Origin: Anthoceros angustus
Lineage: Eukaryota; Streptophyta; Anthocerotopsida; Anthocerotales; Anthocerotaceae
NCBI GenBank assembly: GCA_010909165.1
Contig: VJWM01000068.1
Span: 744,001 to 808,000, forward strand
Direction: 5' to 3'
Length of the DNA: 64,000 bases
Shown: one piece after another, positions 61,104-64,000 of the stretch
How the letters are laid out: each line of letters opens with the position of its first letter
Position numbering within the stretch: the first letter of the stretch is position 1
Position numbers and translations under genes: made by a program
The notes under the pieces: model-generated
The model's database searches: none
What the model was told of the DNA's origin: nothing
The model's input: only the letters and a program-made list of their open reading frames with translations

Positions 61104-61262
61104 CAGCCAACTCGTTTGCCAATCTAGGTCTTGACGCTCTCCGTTTGTGCGCGGATGTACTGAGATGACAAAGTGGGAGCCCCTGCTCGGTTGCGTGTAA
61201 CAAAATTGTGGACAGGTCCACCTCTAGGCAAGGCTCCCTTGCGAGGGTTCTTGCAGCTTGTC

Positions 61263-63614
61263 TCATAGTTCCATGTCCCTTCTGATGACGTCTGGTTGTA
61301 GAAGATATCCTGCTTCCTCTAGCTTCGTGCTCAGCTCGCTCAAGATATAACGAAGCTGTTCATCCTGGTGGTGACTGTGGTCGCCCACAAGAAATGTGTG
61401 CACTCCTTGTTCATGCTCAATCCAGCTCTGGCCAGGCCTCTTTGACGCACCTGCTCTGTGTCTCATCTCATCTACTTCACTCACAGAGTCCCACATGCCA
61501 GCATGAGCATAAATATTTGACATGAGCACATAGGCAGAAGCTTGTTCCGGGGCTAATGCTACAGCACAATCAAAGGCTTGCCTGCCCAGCAACACGTTTT
61601 TGTGTTTCCTGCAGGCATTCAGTACGCAGAGCCAGAGGCTAAAGTTGGGCTGCATGGGCATCAAGGAATGTAACTCTCCTGCCCTGTCGAACAGTCCAGC
61701 ACGGCTGACCAGGTCGATCATACACACGTAGTGATCCAGTTCAGCATCAATGCCATGATTTCTGGTCATGCTCTGGAAGAGCTGGAGTCCCTCATCGACC
61801 ATTCCAGCATGACTGCATGCAGTCAGGAGCGCCTGGAAGGTAACTGCATTTGGCTTCAACCCTGCCAGACACATACGGTTATAACATAGGATACTGGACT
61901 CCCAGTCACCTTGCCGAGCATAGCCAGCAAGCAGTGCAGTCCATGAGACCACATCAGGCTGAGCTATGGAGTCAAACATCCGTTGGGCATCCACCATGCT
62001 CCCGCATTTGCCAAAGGCATGAATTAAACTCGTAGCCAGAGGGACGCTGTATTCTAGTCCACTCTCCACAATCTTTCGGTGGATGTGCAAGCAGACACCC
62101 AAGGTTCCTGTGCTGCTGCAAGCCTCTAATGCGGACAGGAAGGTAGCCTCATCCAATGCCACGCCTTCGCCTTGCATTTGCCTGAAGATATGCAAAGCAT
62201 TTTCTCCTTGGTCTTGCTGAGCATAGGCGCTAATCATGGCATTCCATGACACAACATCTCGCTGGGACAATCCATCAAAAACAAGTCGTGCATCCTTAAC
62301 ACTACCACACTTGGCATACGTGCTGACCAAACAGCTGCCAACAAACATATATGATTCGTAGCCACGATGAGCTGCTTCCGCATGCAATTCCTTGCCCTTT
62401 TGCAGAGCTTCGAGCTTGACATTTTGCTTGTCCACAACAGCACTTTCTTCATGGTCGGCGAGAGTGCCACATGCTTGTAAAGCACTAACCAAGGTCCTCG
62501 CACTTGGCTTCATGCCCTCGGCTTGCATTCGCTTGTATATCTGGAAGGCTTTTGCTCCTTGATCCTGCTGAGCATATGCTGCCAGCATTGCATTCCACGA
62601 CACTACATCACGCTGAGCCAGCATCTGAAACACTTGCTCAGCATCCTTAATGCTCCCACACCTTGCGTACATACTAACCAGTGCACTGCCAACAAAAACA
62701 TCCTGCTCAAACCCCAGGCGAGCAGCTTCAGCATGTAACTCCTTCCCCTTCTGAAGCAACCCAACTTTGAGATGCGCTCTGTACACAACTGCACTTTCCT
62801 CCTTTTCTGCAAGGATGCCACATGCTTGCAGAGCACTCACCAATGTGCGATCATCCGGCACAACTCCCTGCTCTCGCATTTCCGAGTAAAGCTGCAAAGC
62901 CTGGCCTCCTTGGTCCTGCTGAGAGTACGCTGCAATCATGGCATTCCACGAGACTACATTGCGGTCAGACAAGCGTCTGAACACCAGCTCAGCATCCCGG
63001 ATACTCCCACACTTTGAGTACATACTGACCAACGAGCTGCCAACATGACTATCTGCCTCAAACCCATGCATCCGTGCATCAGCATGCACCCGCTTGCCCT
63101 GTTCAAGATCTTCCAATCTGCTGCATGCTTTGAGCACACCCACAAGAGTATACGTGTTGGGCTTCACACCATTCTGTTGCATCCGCTCGTACCATGTGAT
63201 AGCTTCTCGGCATTGCCCAGCTTTGGCATACCCTACGATGATGGCTGTCCAGGACAACACTGTTGGGGAAGACAAATCCTTAAAGACGGCAATACCATCT
63301 GCGAGGCTCCCACAGTTCACCAGCGTGGTTACCAACAGCTCGCCCAATTCTCTGTTCGAATCCAACCCATGCTTTGCCAGACGAGCTTGTACCTCCTTGG
63401 CATCATCAAGGCTCTTCTTTCGCATGCACAGCTGCAACAGGTGCTTGTAAATGCGCACGGGGGGCGCAGGGCCATGCTGGTCCATGTGGAGCACACTGTG
63501 TAGCCTCGTGCCAAGTTGTCCAGGCATCCCGACTTGCAGCTGAAAGTGCACCATGACCTCAATCGTCGAAGCCATTCCATGATAGTGTAGATCACCCGCC
63601 CCCTGCACCTTCAC
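61263..63614 (-). CDS. PLS-type pentatricopeptide repeat protein, E+ class without DYW (783 aa)
   Basis: Intronless open frame. PPR repeats run from about residue 55 to 690 with words such as VVSWNAMIAAYSQQDQGGQA and MYARCGSIKDAEQVF. The C-terminal part has RPGQSWIEHEQGVHTFLVGD and LSTKLEEAGYLLQPDV, that is E and E+ motifs, and stops before a DYW deaminase. The likely role is organelle RNA editing-site recognition with a partner deaminase. Two repeats carry extra residues before the KGKELHAEA word (EESAVVYRAHLKVGLLQ and EESAVVDKQNVKLEALQ), longer than in ordinary S or L repeats. The gene converges on the diterpene synthase, with 159 bp between stop codons. The N terminus is short and its organelle signal is unclear; the start may be further downstream. 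Confidence 0.9.
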   Translation of the reverse strand: MKVQGAGDLHYHGMASTIEVMVHFQLQVGMPGQLGTRLHSVLHMDQHGPAPPVRIYKHLLQLCMRKKSLDDAKEVQARLAKHGLDSNRELGELLVTTLVNCGSLADGIAVFKDLSSPTVLSWTAIIVGYAKAGQCREAITWYERMQQNGVKPNTYTLVGVLKACSRLEDLEQGKRVHADARMHGFEADSHVGSSLVSMYSKCGSIRDAELVFRRLSDRNVVSWNAMIAAYSQQDQGGQALQLYSEMREQGVVPDDRTLVSALQACGILAEKEESAVVYRAHLKVGLLQKGKELHAEAARLGFEQDVFVGSALVSMYARCGSIKDAEQVFQMLAQRDVVSWNAMLAAYAQQDQGAKAFQIYKRMQAEGMKPSARTLVSALQACGTLADHEESAVVDKQNVKLEALQKGKELHAEAAHRGYESYMFVGSCLVSTYAKCGSVKDARLVFDGLSQRDVVSWNAMISAYAQQDQGENALHIFRQMQGEGVALDEATFLSALEACSSTGTLGVCLHIHRKIVESGLEYSVPLATSLIHAFGKCGSMVDAQRMFDSIAQPDVVSWTALLAGYARQGDWESSILCYNRMCLAGLKPNAVTFQALLTACSHAGMVDEGLQLFQSMTRNHGIDAELDHYVCMIDLVSRAGLFDRAGELHSLMPMQPNFSLWLCVLNACRKHKNVLLGRQAFDCAVALAPEQASAYVLMSNIYAHAGMWDSVSEVDEMRHRAGASKRPGQSWIEHEQGVHTFLVGDHSHHQDEQLRYILSELSTKLEEAGYLLQPDVIRRDMEL

Positions 63615-64000
63615 TCCCCATACGTTGTTGTAATCTCAGAGCTCTGACCGCGAGTCTGGTATATCGTCCCAGCCTCAGGCTGAGAGAGCAGGAGTCGGAC
63701 GTGGTGTCTGCCTTGGTGCTGTGCTGTGAAGAGCAGAGCCGTGCAGTGGATTGGAGCGGGTGCCTGGAGCCCGGCCTTTGCCCTCGCTCTTCTCCTTGCC
63801 AAAAGCGGCAGCATCTTCTTGCACCGCTCTTCCCGCCCCCGCCTCGTGCTCCATCCCGGTCCCCGCCTCCGGCTCTCCGCGGGAAATGCCTCTAGTCGAA
63901 TCTGGATTTTCCGGCTTTCTTTAAGCTCTCATCTCTGCTCTTCTGCATGCCTCTGTTCCTGCCGCTCCCGCCATATTGCTTCTCCATTATGATATCCAAT
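63615..64000. other. Upstream region of the second PPR gene, window edge
   Basis: No supported gene. It presumably contains the PPR promoter on the minus strand. Pyrimidine-rich DNA at 63780-63960 could be the start of another transcript beyond the window. Confidence 0.35.

Overview
The window is nuclear DNA of a land plant. The genes are split by many short GT-AG introns, and there are two long intronless PLS-type PPR genes, a plant ent-kaurene-synthase-like diterpene synthase, a plant PRMT5, a GPI8 and a copia-type LTR element. The PPR style suggests a seed-free plant (lycophyte, fern or bryophyte grade). That placement is inference; the species cannot be read from the sequence.

Positions 1-24810 are one tandem array of a unit of about 4.16-4.20 kb. 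There are five units plus a sixth truncated one; unit 4 carries an extra 973-bp internal duplication. The array starts before the window and stops abruptly at 24810/24811 against a decayed PPR fragment. I see no credible protein gene in the unit. Each unit holds an 81-bp inverted repeat with arms about 0.9 kb apart, a short direct repeat, a GGA microsatellite and a TATA-like palindrome. AT-rich parts are nearly invariant between copies, while most differences are short indels at CAG/CTG/CCWGG-like sites. This looks more like base-calling or polishing error at methylated CHG sites than like evolution.

Positions 24811-31050 carry the PPR pseudogene, a 924-aa PPR gene (minus) and a GC-rich ARM-repeat gene (plus) with several frame breaks. 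Positions 31050-36600 are gene-poor: a copia RNase H relic, then a short non-autonomous copia-type element with 246-bp LTRs, a TCTTT target-site duplication, a primer binding site and a polypurine tract.

Positions 36627-42810 hold PRMT5 (plus) and the GPI-transamidase catalytic subunit GPI8 (minus), convergent with 96 bp between stop codons. Positions 43000-46558 hold a possible small gene and three minisatellites. Positions 46559-51466 carry a SNF2/RING/helicase gene (minus) of the HLTF/RAD5-like, Arabidopsis CHR27/CHR28-like group. Positions 52100-54440 are AT-rich with more minisatellites. Positions 54440-57060 are a patchwork of PPR fragments, unidentified minus-strand exons and a perfect 34-bp inverted repeat.

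Positions 57477-61103 carry a 12-exon diterpene synthase whose exons, joined as read, give an open frame of 838 codons. It has class I motifs and lacks an intact class II DXDD motif. A second PPR gene (783 aa, minus) converges on it.

The genes are ordinary housekeeping or organelle-RNA genes plus one specialised-metabolism gene, and I see no co-regulated cluster. The most notable signals are the array with its error pattern, the LTR element and the hairpin.
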